Assembly (NCBI GenBank): GCA_017163975.1
Contig: JAFFSR010000373.1
Span: 1,941,001-2,005,000 of the forward strand
Length of the DNA: 64,000 nt
Reading direction: 5' to 3'
Origin: Anastatus disparis
Taxonomy: Eukaryota; Arthropoda; Insecta; Hymenoptera; Eupelmidae
Made by a program: the position numbers and the translations under genes. The notes beneath the pieces were generated by a model. That model made no database searches and was not told the origin of the DNA. It saw only the letters and a program-made list of their open reading frames with translations. This document shows positions 42,314 through 53,320 of this stretch, piece after piece (the first letter of the stretch is position 1; every line of letters starts with the position of its first letter).

Positions 42314-42799
42314 TTATTGTTTTAAGAACGCGGTCATTTCGTGACCTTTAAATTGCACGCTGTTATCACTGACAATGGTAGTAGGGCAACCGTGGCGGAG
42401 AACAACTTGTTCTTTTAACGCTTTGACGACGGTTTTTGCCGTGGCTCCACGTAGAAGGCGGAGTTCGACCCATTTTAAAAAGCGATCTTGCATTACTAGC
42501 AACTGCGCGTTCTGGTCTTTTGTCCTGGGTAGTGCGCCAACGAGATCGATGGACACCATTTCCCAAGGCGAGTTTACCAGCGTTGCGTGCATAAAGCCCG
42601 GTGGCTTGTTTTGAAGTACCTTGTACTTTTGAGAATTCGTGCACCTTTTTACGTAATTTGCGACGTCTTTGAGCATCTTCGGCCAAAAGTAGCGCTGGAA
42701 GAGTCGAGCGAGTGTTTTAAATATGCCTAAATGGCCGGCGGTGACGTCATCGTGGACCTCCTTGAGCTCTTGTTTTCTTTCATATAGGGGTACGCACAA
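42314..42799 (-). pseudogene. Integrase N-terminal and core fragment
   Basis: Zinc finger HDDVTAGHLGIFKTL...RCTNSQKYK: the second Cys of the CxxC pair is Ser. First core Asp in WEMVSIDLVGALP, second in TTIVSDNSVQFKG, where the usual Gly after DN is Ser. This decay indicates an inactive copy. Confidence 0.85.
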
Positions 42800-43036
42800 T
42801 TTTCACGAGGGACCAGTGTCTAAATAATTGAGCGTCAAATCGTGAGAGCAATGGTGAAAAAGACGACCGTCCTTGATGCAAAAATCCGAAAAATCTTGGG
42901 GGTTTTTCGTTACTTGGTCGAAGAGGTCATTGTACCATGGACAGTGTTGAGCAGGAGCTGTGGTGCAGGTGTTAGATGGTTGCCTGGACAAAATATCGGT
43001 GACGGTATTGTCTACACTGCATCTCTAACGTATTTC

Positions 43037-43318
43037 CTAGTCCCATTGGCTTAGCTCTAGCGCCCAGTGGGCTAGACGACCCGAAGGATTCTCAATCTTA
43101 TCTAACCTCTTCAAAGAGAGGTGGTCGGTAATTACCACAAAGCGGTAACCCTCCAGGTAGTCGCGCATCTTCCATATTCTCCATTTGACGGCGAGGCATT
43201 CAAGTTCCGTTACAGAATAATTGCGTTCCGCTTTATTTAAAGTTACAGGACCGGTGTGGAAGTTAGCTGGCGTTTTATTTCGACAAACGCTTATTGTTGA
43301 GCTTCTTTCCAGGCCCAT
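43037..43318 (-). pseudogene. RNase H fragment
   Basis: RNYSVTELECLAVKWRIWKM and VVITDHLSLKRLDKIENPSG are the typical RNase H E and TDH blocks of gypsy pol. The start of the domain and the tether to RT are broken. Confidence 0.8.
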
Positions 43319-43962
43319 TTCGTCTGCTTGAGCAATGATAAATTTAATGGAGCTGCGACCCGAGAAGTGTCCTTAACAAAACGACGATACCACGAGAGAA
43401 GACCGAGAAACCGGCGTAACTCTTTAACGTTCGTGGGTGGCGGTAAATCCGCTAACGGTGTGATTTTATTGGGGCCCGTATGTAGGCCTTGCTCGTCAAT
43501 TATATGACCTAAATATTTTAAGCTTTTACGAGCGAAAACGCATTTTTCAGGGTGAGGCCGTAAGTAAGCTTGATGTAACCGATTAAAAACGGCGTCTAGA
43601 TGTTGCATGTGCTCATCTAGGGAGCTTGAGATGACGATAATGTCATTTAAGTATGCGAACACGTTTGGTGAAAGATCCGGCGTAGGGTCGAGCAGTTTGA
43701 TGTCGTGCTCAATAAAGGGAGTTCTACCCCTCACGTCGTTGAATTTTTGCAGTTCCGTTTTCAGAAACTCGTTTAATCGGGTCTCTACGTCTAGAGATAA
43801 AGAGTGGAGGCCGGATGTCACGTTAGCCGAGCAGTTTTGCGTACTTTGACCTAATAAAATGGGCTCGATTGATTTTATTTCCCGTCCTTCTAGTGTTATT
43901 TGAATACGAAGTTTCTTTAGTAAGTCCATGCCGAGTAGGAAATCGAAATTTAAGTTCTTCAT
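43291..43962 (-). pseudogene. Protease end and reverse transcriptase with internal deletion
   Basis: FLLGMDLLKKLRIQI is the end of the protease. A spacer and GRTPFIEHDIKLLDPTP lead directly into VFAYLNDIIVISSSLDEHMQ: the RT fingers and first half of the palm (over 100 residues) are missing in frame. The catalytic box reads YLND instead of YLDD. KYLGHIIDEQGLHTGPNKI and FLGLLSWYRRFVKD follow as expected. Confidence 0.85.
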
Positions 43963-44110
43963 AATCGCAAAGCTATGTTTTACGCGACGGCCTTCGTATG
44001 TGAGTACCCCAGAAATGGCTTAACTAGACCAAGTTTCTGTTCCGTTGGCTAGGCCTATTATACAATTATCTTCGTCAATCGTCCAACTTTCTTTGATACA
44101 CAGTTAATTA

Positions 44111-44594
44111 TGTAACAATGTACACTCGGTGGGTAAATTCGCGACCTCCATTATCGGCGGAGTTTGGCGCGGTCGATATCGGAGCCAGGTGAGGTAACGC
44201 AGGAAAGCTAGAAAGGTAACCCTCTGAACTATGAGTGGAGCAGAGGGCGGAGATTTTGGTCGAAGACCAACAGAGGAGTCCACCCCGACCAGCGATAGTG
44301 GAGGTAGAAACTAGGAGTCAGTGTCGGGCAATCCCACCCTTACACTGACGGAAAGATAGGAGGCTATGTCGGGCAATCCCTTCCTTTCATAGCTTGAGAC
44401 AGGAACATAGGTAAGGATACCTCCCACTGTATCGAGCAATCCCACTCTTATACAGAGGAAAGGGAGAGAGTCTGACTGCTAGCTCGGCGGCTCGCTTATA
44501 TATGCTACGGAGCTCGCTATTCCCATTGCTGGAGTAGCGCCTCGTAGTGGCTGAGCGCAAGTACTGCGTCTAGCGCGATTTTTGAATCGTTGCA
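44111..44594 (-). repeat. 5' LTR of second gypsy element
   Basis: It matches 40497-40979 almost base for base from about 44270 onward, but is clearly more divergent in the first 150 bp of the plus-strand order. Confidence 0.9.
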
Positions 44595-44759
44595 AGATAT
44601 TATTTATTTATTTTCACATAATTTTGTACCTTTCGGCTTAGGACTTCTAATATACATATTTATTACATATATATCCATGTCTTTTTTTTATTACAACTTG
44701 TATTACATTACATACTGTTCGCATCTATATTACATTTTCGTTTTACGATTCTTTCATTT

Positions 44760-45575
44760 TTATTTCCCACCAGTTAACAATTCCTTTATCACTCTTAATC
44801 CTGTAGCATCCTCACTCAATACATTTAAAATATTTAGTCTTTCATCAGAATTTTCCATACATTCCCTTACAATATGTTCTAGTGATTCTTGACATTTTTT
44901 ACATACTCTACATACATTTTCGTTTTCATCTAACCAATACCTATTCGCTTTTTTATTATTTACTAACCTAAATCTTGCTATAATACCCCTATCTTTTCCT
45001 TTTAAGTCTATCAAAAGATATTTCAGAATTTCTTCGGTCATTATTGACTTAAATCTAATACAACTTTTTGAAATTTCAATTTTAGCTTTCAAACCTTCTC
45101 TTTCTTTTTCTTCCCATCTTTTTATTAATTCATTCACAAAATTACCACCCTCAATTCTTATTTTTTATTTTTCTTGTTTATTTAAATTTACTTTCTCCCA
45201 GCACATTTTTCTTTTCATTTCCCACAACCCTTTCGTTTCATTTTCTTTTTCTATTTCATTTATACATTCTTTAACAATATCTTTCTTTGATAATTTTGCT
45301 TTTGCTTCATACATAACCGCCCTTTTCATTGCTTTTAAACTAGTTCTTTTCTCTTTCGTTTCTCCCAAGACTAAGTAATCTGCTGTGGTTTTCGACAACC
45401 CAAGTATCCATTTTAAATATTTTCTTTGAACTATATCTAATTCTGATTTTCCCTCCCATCCCCAAATTTCTGAACCATATAAACCTACTGACTCTACTAA
45501 AGCTTTATATATTTTCAATCTTCTTACATACGAATTTTTAAATATCTGTTGCCCTATACCCCATGTATTTCTCAT
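44760..45575 (-). pseudogene. LINE ORF2 C-terminal region
   Basis: Two frames, 45575-45165 and 45137-44760. The first holds the post-RT block ALVESVGLYGSEIWGWEG and YLKWILGLSKTT. The second ends with CRVCKKCQESLEHIVREC, the CCHC knuckle near the end of many LINE ORF2 proteins. Confidence 0.8.
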
Positions 45576-45596
45576 AACTAATTCTGCTTTCTTTTT

Positions 45597-46165
45597 TTAT
45601 TCCCTTACATGGCTATCACAGCCTCCGTTTTTTTGAAAAATGTAACCTAAGTATTTTATTTTAACTTCTTCTATTTTATCAACGCCCCACTTCCATTCCC
45701 GTTTCTTTTTTCTTCCTTTACCTTTTTCAAAAACAATAACCTTCGATTTTTCTGGACTGATTTCTAACTCTTTTTTCTGAATATATTTTTTAAACCTATT
45801 TATCATATAATCTAATGCCTCTTTAGTTTTAGCTAACAATATAATATCATCTGCGTAACTAAGTGTCCAAATTTTAGACTCTCCTATCAATATACCCCCA
45901 CTACCCCCTCTTTCATAAAGTTTTCTAGATCCGACAGATAAATATTAAAAAGAGACGGACTCATCGGACATCCCTGCCTTACATCCTTAACTGTCCAAAA
46001 TTCGGTGGATAAATTTTTATTTATTCTAATTTTGTTTTTTGTTTCCTCGTATGTTTCTAAAATTCTATTTTTTAATAAGTTACTAATATTTAAACTTTCC
46101 ATACTTTCTTTTAATTTTATTCTATTAATCTTATCAAAAGCTCCTTTTGAATCTCCCATGAACAC
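45597..46165 (-). pseudogene. LINE reverse transcriptase core
   Basis: Two frames. 46165-45887 has DSKGAFDKINRIKLKESM and VRQGCPMSPSLFNIYLSDLE. 45890-45597 has LSYADDIILLAKTKEALDYM with the catalytic YADD. The earlier part of RT (46166-46900) is visible only in scattered short frames. Confidence 0.88.
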
Positions 46166-46784
46166 AAATAGTTTTCCTTGATTTTTTGCGATTTCCCTAT
46201 CTACTAAATAATTTAATATATATATACAGTTTATTGTGCCCCGTTTTTCTCTCTGAAACCGTATTGAGTTTCACTTAACTTATTCTCTATTTCCTTTTTT
46301 AGACGGTTATTCAATATCCCAGCGTATATTTTATACCCCGTGTTCATAATCGTTATGCCCCTGTAATTTTTAACCTCACTTTTATCACCTTTTTTAAAAA
46401 TTGTACAGATTATACCCGTTTTCCATTCTTTTACAATACCCCCCTCCCTCCATATGGTTCTTACTACTTTTTTGTACGCTTCTGCTAAGCCTGTTGTAGC
46501 ATATATCCATGCTTCGTTTTCGATCTCATCATTACCGACCGCTTTTTTCTTTTTTAAATTTATGACTTGTTCTGAAAATTCTTAATCTTTTAAATCTTCG
46601 CTTTCTTCATATGTAACATTCGCATCTTCACTTAGCTAACTTACTCTTCTTTCATTGACTCCTGCTAAACTTTCCAAAAAATGCTCTCTCCATCTCTGCA
46701 ATGTAATGTCAGTATCCAAGCCTTCTCTTTTTTTTCTTTTTTTGTTGATATACGCCCAAACTTCTGCTTCTGTTTTCACATTTT

Positions 46785-46997
46785 TTAATTTTTCTTCTTC
46801 TCTTGTTTCATGTTCCTCTTTCTTTTTATTACACCAATCTTTATAATTTTTTTTTCTTCAAGGTATTGTTTTCTACTGATCTGTCCTTTTTTAAAAACTC
46901 TTAATTTATTTCTTACCAATATCTTTCTTTTCTTCCATTCGCGATCATACCAAGCTTTGTGACCAAACATCCATTTTTTCTTTTTTGTAGTCAACAC
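46785..46997 (-). pseudogene. LINE ORF2 linker between endonuclease and RT
   Basis: Highly basic, with MFGHKAWYDREWKKRKILVR, the usual Trp-rich link before RT. Confidence 0.6.
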
Positions 46998-47841
46998 TTT
47001 TTTGCTTGATTTATTTTCTCTCTCATTTCAATCCACATTTCATTTTTTTCTATCTTGTTGCAGCACCAATTTCCTAGTTTATTTTTATAATGCTCGATTC
47101 CTTCATTTGACCAATCACTTTTTTTTATTTCTACTTCTTTCTCATTACTTTCTTTTCTTTCATATTCTCCTTCTATTACTGCAACTAAAGGTAGATGATC
47201 CGATTCATTTCTATCTTCAATTATTAATTTTTTCACTTTACATTGAGCTTCTTCATTAGTAATTATATAATCTATGACAGAATTACCGTGTTCACCTATA
47301 AATGTCCAATCACAATCTTCTGATACTTCTTCACTACCGTTTAATATCATCCATCCTTTTTCTTCTACTTTTGAATTAAGATATAGCCTTCCTTGTTTAT
47401 AACCTTATCCTTAGACTCTCTTGTATATCTTTCTTTTCCTTCTTTTACTATTACGCCACCTTCTTGGCCCGTTCGAGCATTAAAATCACCTCCTATCATA
47501 AAATTATTCTCATTTCTTTCATCTAGACTATCTAATAAGTTAATGGTTTCTTTTATGTTTTTACTATATACAGTCCCTATTGTCCATTTTTGTTTATTTA
47601 TTTCTATTTTTCTAACTACCATGTTCTCATAACTCCTTTCTTTTTCAATTTTAACTAAACTTTTATTCACGCCTGTGATTATTCCACCCCTCGCCCTTCC
47701 TTTTTTGTTATCTTTAACCGCTGATTCACATTTCCAATTAAATTTCTTTGGCAAATAATTTTTTATCTTAATCCATTCGTTGGCATCGACCCAAGTTTCC
47801 GTGAGCCCAACAATATCACACTCATTCACAAATTCCCACAC
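46991..47841 (-). pseudogene. LINE endonuclease domain (two frames)
   Basis: 47841-47365 has VGLTETWVDANEWIKI and FMIGGDFNARTGQEGG, the Glu and Asp/Asn metal-site motifs of the AP-like endonuclease. 47350-46991 has FIGEHGNSVIDYIITNEEA and NESDHLPLVAVI, the final SDH motif. Confidence 0.88.
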
Positions 47842-47894
47842 CTCATTGCACTTGTTTTTAACCCTTGCAATGTTCCAAAAACTCGCTTTTATGC

Positions 47895-48608
47895 CTAGGT
47901 CGACTTCTTCTGAAAAACCGATTCTTCTCTTTCTCTTCTAAACTTTTCCTCTTCCAATTGCTTTTTATCTTCATTCCATCTAAGCCATACGTCATTTATA
48001 CATAATTTCATATAACTCACTCTAACCGTACATCCTTCTTGCTTCTTTTTCTTTGCTATTACTCTAATTTTATTTTGTATATCACGCTCTTTTCTAGTCA
48101 TATCATCTTCGATAAATATTTGTGTATCATATAACTCCTTTTTTTTCATCATAATTTCTTTTTTCTTTTCAATATTTTCCAACTCTACAATCGTTATCTT
48201 TTTATTTTCTTTTAAGTTAATATTATATGCTTTCTTAATTTTCGTATCTACTTTTAATTCTGTTTTAAGAAATTCGCATACTTTGTTTTCTAATCCAACA
48301 TTCTCAAAACTCGCTCCTTCAATCACAATATTCAATCTTCTTTCTTCTCTCTCTCGCCTTTCTTTGTCTTGCTCGAGCCTGTTAATTCTTGCATGTAACT
48401 CGTCTATTTCTTTTGCCCACTCCATTCTTTCGGACTCTTGCTTTTCTTTGATCGATTTTAATTCTATCATGAGTTCTTTATATCTTTCCTCATTTCTTTT
48501 ATCGTTTCTTTCTACCGTTTTTTTAATTTCGTTTTTCCAGTCTTCTATTAATTTCATGAGAGATTCCATCTCTTTATTTGCTATCGGCGGCATGTTTTCT
48601 AACCTCAC
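47895..48608 (-). CDS. LINE ORF1 protein, coiled coil
   Basis: 237 codons, intact. A long charged coiled coil (about 10-95, heptad-like IDELHARINRLEQDKERRE) is followed by an RRM-like region (RLNIVIEGASFENVGLENKV, IKKAYNINLK, VRVSYMKLCINDVW). Such proteins bind element RNA. It is the least damaged part of the element. Confidence 0.78.
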   Translation of the reverse strand: MRLENMPPIANKEMESLMKLIEDWKNEIKKTVERNDKRNEERYKELMIELKSIKEKQESERMEWAKEIDELHARINRLEQDKERREREERRLNIVIEGASFENVGLENKVCEFLKTELKVDTKIKKAYNINLKENKKITIVELENIEKKKEIMMKKKELYDTQIFIEDDMTRKERDIQNKIRVIAKKKKQEGCTVRVSYMKLCINDVWLRWNEDKKQLEEEKFRREREESVFQKKST

Positions 48609-48648
48609 TTTTTGCCTTTCACTAATCTTTTTAATTTAGACTATTATA

Positions 48649-49067
48649 GATATTTTTCCGAATGTTAACCTCAAATGGCAACATCGCATATTTTACCACA
48701 GACATAAGACAATTCCAAATCATGAAACAAATTTCGTATCATCGGCACTTATTACTTTATGACATAATCGTAGTAACCAAACAATATTACTTTCTTTTTT
48801 CATGATCTGAATTATAATTTTATGAAATAAAATTTTTATTTTTTAGTTTAATAATTATATCGAAAATCTAATATTGTTAATTTAAATTATCTTTGTAAAA
48901 TTTTAATTATTATCATTTGAATTTTGCATAAATAACCTATATGAAAAAACAAAATAATCATAATGCGAAACTCAATGCATAATTCGAAGTTCTCTTACGT
49001 CTGTGGTAAAATATGCAGCGCTGACATTTGAGGTACACATTCGGAAAAATATCCTTTCCGCCAAGTG
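48649..49067. mobile_element. Mariner-type MITE, left terminus cut by the LINE
   Basis: It matches the complete copy at 57237-57670. The right end CCTTTCCGCCAAGTG plus TA is intact; the left CACTTGGCGGAAAG is missing where the LINE 5' end joins. Confidence 0.85.
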
Positions 49068-49069
49068 TA

Positions 49070-49590
49070 CATATACATTTATCTGTATACATAAAAAATA
49101 TTTAAATTAAAAAAAATAGTGAAATATATGCATGTGCAACATAATTCATAAGAAAAAAAAAATTATGTTTAGTCGGGAATCGAACTACCGACAGATATCT
49201 TACAAGTCTGTCACCTTCGATTCGCAGTTACGCCTACAGGGGGATACGCGTTGAATGGGCGTTTTGTCCCTAAGTGGTGAGATGATACCACACTTACTAT
49301 ATAAGTCGAACGTTGGCGGTTTTGAGTATGTACCCACAGCGCCTGCCTTAAAAATGTAAATGCGTCTTTATAATTATACGTAAATCCTAATATATGGGGA
49401 TATGTATTGACGTATAAATATGATATAATAGTATATAAAATAGTATGTTGTAAGTAAATATATGTTTTTCACAGCAAATATTTGTAAAATATAAAATAAA
49501 AAATAGAATGTTGAACAGAATCGTAACAAAATACCTTCCGAACGGTGAAAAAGGATAAAATTAACCAATTGATATTTGAATTGTTGACTT
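49070..49590. other. AT-rich stretch with one tRNA-like block
   Basis: Apart from the tRNA-like sequence at 49164-49240 I see no gene or clear repeat. Confidence 0.45.
49164..49240 (-). ncRNA. tRNA-like sequence, Thr(TGT)-like anticodon context
   Basis: On the minus strand GACTTGTAAGA resembles the anticodon loop of tRNA-Thr(TGT), and GGTAGTTCGATTCCCGAC is a good B box and T arm. The anticodon stem has extra bases and the acceptor stem does not pair, so it is a pseudo-tRNA or a SINE head. Confidence 0.4.
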
Positions 49591-50235
49591 CCCCAAAGCC
49601 TCTAGGAACCTTACACTGTAATCTTCCTGGAAGCTTCTAGCATTTTTTTATGGAAGCTTCCATGAAGTATTTCTGGAACCTTAAGGCGACTACGGAAGTT
49701 CGGTTGGATTTCATTTTGTAGTTTACAAATTACTCTTTCAGTTTCTAAAATTTTTTGGATTTTTTAATTTTTCACCATTTATTATAATCCGTAGAATGGT
49801 GGAAAATTAAAAAATCTGAAAAATTTCACATATTGAAAGAGTAATTTGTAAACTCCAAAATAAAATCTAACCTAAAATCCGAAGTCGCCTTAAGGCAATC
49901 TTCCTTGAAAGCTTCTTGTAAGATTCAAAAGGCCTTTATGCCAGCTTCCATGGAAACTTACTGATTTATTCCACGGAAGCTTCCTGAAATCTTCCATTAA
50001 ATCTTTCTGAAAGAAAAGTACGTGGGACAGTTTATGCTTCCAGGAAGCTTTGATTGAAGCTTTCACGGAAGCTTGCTTGTAAACTTCTTGCATTATTCCA
50101 TGGAAGCTTCCATTGAATCTTTCTGAAAGAAAAGTGCACGAAACAATTGACGCTTCCGGGAAGTTTACATTGGAAGCTTCCGGGAAGTTTCCGAATTTTT
50201 TATGAAAGCTTCCTAGAAGCTTTCCAGAAGTTTTG
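49591..50235. repeat. Array of GGAAGCTTCC-type self-repeats
   Basis: More than a dozen variants of TGGAAGCTTCC, including the recurring AATCTTTCTGAAAGAAAAGT (about 50000 and 50115). A TTAA-flanked MITE interrupts it. It ends AGTTTTGGTGCTATGTGGGTAGG. Confidence 0.8.
49685..49889. mobile_element. 205-bp MITE flanked by TTAA, copy 2 (opposite orientation)
   Basis: GGCGACTACGGAAGTTCGGT...GGTTAGATTTTATT...GTCGCC type ends with TTAA at 49681-49684 and 49890-49893. Same length and centre as 37734-37938, reversed. Confidence 0.9.
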
Positions 50236-50348
50236 GTGCTATGTGGGTAGGGATGGCAAAAAAATTAATATAAAACTAAACAAAATAGTTAAGCCTTAAA
50301 AAGAAAACAAAAAATGATGCGAACAAAAAGTATGACAATTTAAGTGAT

Positions 50349-50627
50349 TTGACAAAAAATATTGAACTGACGCCTGATAACTTAGACAGCATAATTTATA
50401 ATCCGGACTCTAACCTAACAGATCAGACAAACGATGTCTTAACAGAAAACAGTTTTATAAATTTAACCCTCATTGATATAGCCAAAATTATACATGATGA
50501 AAATAAGCTGATGACAAGTGAGAATGCAACGATCACCAACCCTGCTAGTCATAATGAGGAAGTTTTTGAGTGTTGGCGTAATCGAGAAAGATTTAGAACA
50601 AGACATTTACGAAGAAATGAAAGCTGA
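50349..50627 (+). CDS. 92-codon ORF, unrecognised
   Basis: Polar, Asn/Thr-rich, ending in a basic CWRNRERFRTRHLRRNES. Base composition is slightly more coding-like than around it, and it sits among repeats. It may be an exon remnant. No family is recognised; weak support. Confidence 0.2.
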   Translation: MTKNIELTPDNLDSIIYNPDSNLTDQTNDVLTENSFINLTLIDIAKIIHDENKLMTSENATITNPASHNEEVFECWRNRERFRTRHLRRNES

Positions 50628-50804
50628 AAATAATAATTTGCTAAGAAAGAATAAAAGCTATAAGTATTGCCAAATTTTGAATCCCGAAATACCCTAATGG
50701 AAATATAAAATGTGTATTACTGTTTGAAATAGTATAAGAAAACTTAAAATTTATTTAAAACAGCTTCAAACGATAAATATGATTCAACATTAAAATTCCA
50801 TTAA

Positions 50805-50943
50805 CCTTTAGACAGCCGGGATTTGAGGTAGCTTATCGCCCATTGAAAACCGATAAAAAAGGTATCTTGTATCACTGATTGATCGTAGAGAAAGTGTTGA
50901 TCAGGGAGTGCGCCAATATATTGGCACTGAGGCCGTCTAAAGG
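50805..50943. mobile_element. piggyBac-like MITE (139 bp), TTAA duplication
   Basis: CCTTTAGACAGCC at the left, GGCCGTCTAAAGG at the right, TTAA on both sides. Confidence 0.8.
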
Positions 50944-50947
50944 TTAA

Positions 50948-51566
50948 AATGGGACATATGGCACTTTCATAATTAACCATTTTACATTTCTGGTGCCATT
51001 CTTACAGTGTTAAAGAAAAAATACAAAAAAGACAATTTACTTCCGAAAATAGGGTAGTGACACCAGTTGCTACGAACGATCCCGTTATGACGAACTCGAA
51101 TTATATATTAAAATAAAAAAATTATTTTATCGTATGCAGATCTCTAATAGATAATTTCAATTAATTTAATATATTACTTATTATATTTTATCTACAAATA
51201 GCCTGATATTTAAATTAAAAAATAAATAATAGCATTTAAAAATTGTCGATATTTTGATGATTCGATATTTTTGTCATTTTGGAAATCATATTATCATTTA
51301 TTTTTTATTAACAAATTCAATACAAACAATACCTATTAAAAAGGCCTCGCACGTGCCAATTTTGAAAATACCTTTAAATTTAAACAAAAATAATTTAAAG
51401 AAAAGTAATTAAGAAAGTATAGATTGGTATACTTGTACGCATATAAATCCAGTTGTTACGAATCCTGAACGAGGTAATTTAACCTAAGAAATTGTGTATG
51501 CATCAGTGCTATCGGTGAAATTATTGAGGTAACAAGTGCTGTAAATACTTAAGTATTTAAATACTC
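50948..51566. other. AT-rich stretch, nothing assignable
   Basis: There is no open frame of note and no clear repeat. It may be old intergenic DNA. Confidence 0.4.
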
Positions 51567-51570
51567 TTAA

Positions 51571-51719
51571 CCTTTAGAGGACGGGATGGCCCCTATACGG
51601 GCCATGCTCATGATCGACCCTTTACATGTGTTAGTTTTGAGATGTGAGACATCACAAAAACTCGATTTCTATAGAAAAGTGAGAGAAAACAGTAAACCCA
51701 AATCCCCGTCCTCTAAAGG
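51571..51719. mobile_element. piggyBac-like MITE (149 bp), TTAA duplication
   Basis: CCTTTAGAGGACGGGAT at the left, CCCCGTCCTCTAAAGG at the right, TTAA on both sides. It shares only the outer 8 bp with the one at 50805. Confidence 0.88.
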
Positions 51720-51829
51720 TTAAATAAGATATTAATTAAATTAAAATGAAGAGAAAAAGGCAAGGTGAATTAAATACAAAAGAAAATTTTATTAAAGTTT
51801 AAAAAGGAAGATTACACCCTGGTGAAAAA

Positions 51830-52040
51830 GATTTTAAATAATAATTAATAACAAATAATAATAAATAATAAAAATGAAAAAAGGTAATGAAAATAGATGA
51901 AAATGGATAAAAGTGGATAAAAATGGATAAAATACAATAATAAGTAATAAAATTGAATAAAAGGGAATAAAAATGGTATGAATTCGGACATTTTATTAGA
52001 TTTTATCCGTTTTTATCCGATTTTATCTATTATTATCACA
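51830..52040. repeat. Low-complexity foldback of GGATAAAAAT units
   Basis: Tandem GTGGATAAAAATGGATAAAA faces TTTTATCCGTTTTTATCCG. No ends are defined. Confidence 0.65.
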
Positions 52041-52049
52041 AAATAATAT

Positions 52050-52882
52050 TTTTTCTCATACCCCGGCTAAAAACACGTCATTAATGGTCGGACGCAAGCA
52101 GTGAAAATTTATACTTTCAGGCCGGCACGCTCTGACTTATTTTTCTGTTCTCGAGTCTCTTTTGTGCGTTTTAAGAGTGAGGAATATACGCTTATCCTTT
52201 TCAGTTTACCGGTTATAAGCGTCATCTCTCTCTCTCTCTTTTTCTTTCTTTCATGTATATTGTAGCCTATTCTTTTCAATTCATCGGCTACAAGATTTGC
52301 TCTCTCTCTCTCTCTCTCTCTCTTTCTTTTACATGTATTATAGTCTATCCTGTTCTATTCATCGGTTACAAATATCGACTCTCTCATATGTATCATGGAA
52401 AAGTTTGTAAATAATACTTTTTGTTATAAAAAGTTAGAATGTGTGATGCGATTGATCGTGTAATTTAATTTTTTATTTATTAAAATTATATTTGTTTTAT
52501 TTTTATAAATTATAATCTATAGTGTGTTATAATAAGAGTATAATAAGAGCGTATTATAATGATATATTGATGGTTTATTTAATGAATTATCATCAGTGAT
52601 GCGATTGATTGTGTAATTTAATTTTTTATTTTTTAGAATTATATTTGTTTTATTTTTATGAATTATAATCTATAGTGTGTTATAATAAGAGTATAATAAG
52701 AGCGTATTAAAATGATATATTGATGATTTATTTAATAAATTATCATCAGTGAGAGAGTAGCATATGAAGAGGAAACATATTCGACCGAGAGTAGCAGATG
52801 ATTTTTCGCGCTGGTTTTTCATTAATGATGAATCATTAATAAGTCCAAGTCGTACGTGTTTTTAGCCTGGTATGAGAAAAAA
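52050..52882. mobile_element. Foldback element with ACACGT-ending 30-bp termini
   Basis: CTCATACCCCGGCTAAAAAC at the left faces GTTTTTAGCCTGGTATGAG at the right. Inside are (CT)n runs (52205-52325) and a 153-bp tandem duplication. Confidence 0.8.
52444..52750. repeat. 153-bp tandem duplication
   Basis: TGATGCGATTGATCGTGTAA at 52444 recurs at 52597. Both copies end ATTATCATCAGTGA, and they are nearly identical. Confidence 0.9.
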
Positions 52883-53139
52883 TCGTATATGCCACTTGGG
52901 ATAAAAATGCGACACTGTAGGCCGGCATTTTAGCTCTCTTGGCTTCGTCTCTAGAGCTGCTGGCCTAGAATGCCGCATTTTTACCCCACGTAGCATAATA
53001 TACTATTTTATCCATTTATATTAATTTTTTATTTAGATATAAAATATATTATAAACAAAATTTTAAAAATAACATGCAAGTAAGAAAATGTATAAATTAA
53101 TTGTATTATGTTTTTGAAAATTTCTGTATTTATTCGGTC

Positions 53140-53320
53140 GCTGTGAATTAATCTAACCTATATCATATGTAACCTAATATAAACGTAATGCCGCAGAGGT
53201 CGCTAGTAAACATGCGCGCATTTCAGTAATGGTCAGATGGATTGGATTTATATACGAAGTGTACTGAACTCTCACCACTTGCGGAAGTTGGACACAAATT
53301 TTAACATCAAGTGACAGGAT
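53140..53320. mobile_element. Fragment related to the centre of foldback A
   Basis: ACTCTCACCACTTGCGGAAG and the preceding GGTCGCTAG...CGCGCATTT match 32400-32560 at about 80 percent. The rest of element A is absent. Confidence 0.7.

Larger units (their letters stand above)
40497..44594 (-). mobile_element. Second, decayed Ty3/gypsy retrotransposon with both LTRs
   Basis: LTRs lie at 40497-40979 and 44111-44594 with about 3.1 kb between them holding broken protease/RT, RNase H and integrase in minus orientation. Gag and a recognisable primer-binding site are missing. Flanks (AATTA versus AGATA) do not form a duplication. The TAATTAAC next to both LTR inner/outer edges suggests rearrangement. 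Confidence 0.9.
44595..48650 (-). mobile_element. Decayed non-LTR retrotransposon with ORF1 and EN-RT ORF2
   Basis: Minus-strand order: coiled-coil ORF1 (48608-47895), apurinic-type endonuclease (47841-46991), linker, reverse transcriptase (about 46900-45597) and C-terminal zinc-knuckle region (45575-44760). ORF2 is broken by at least five stops or shifts. The 5' end lies in a mariner-type MITE (48649). The 3' end joins the gypsy LTR at 44594. Confidence 0.9.

Noticed and set aside
49164..49240. Functional tRNA-Thr
   Set aside because: B box and anticodon context are good, but the acceptor and anticodon stems do not pair; kept only as tRNA-like.
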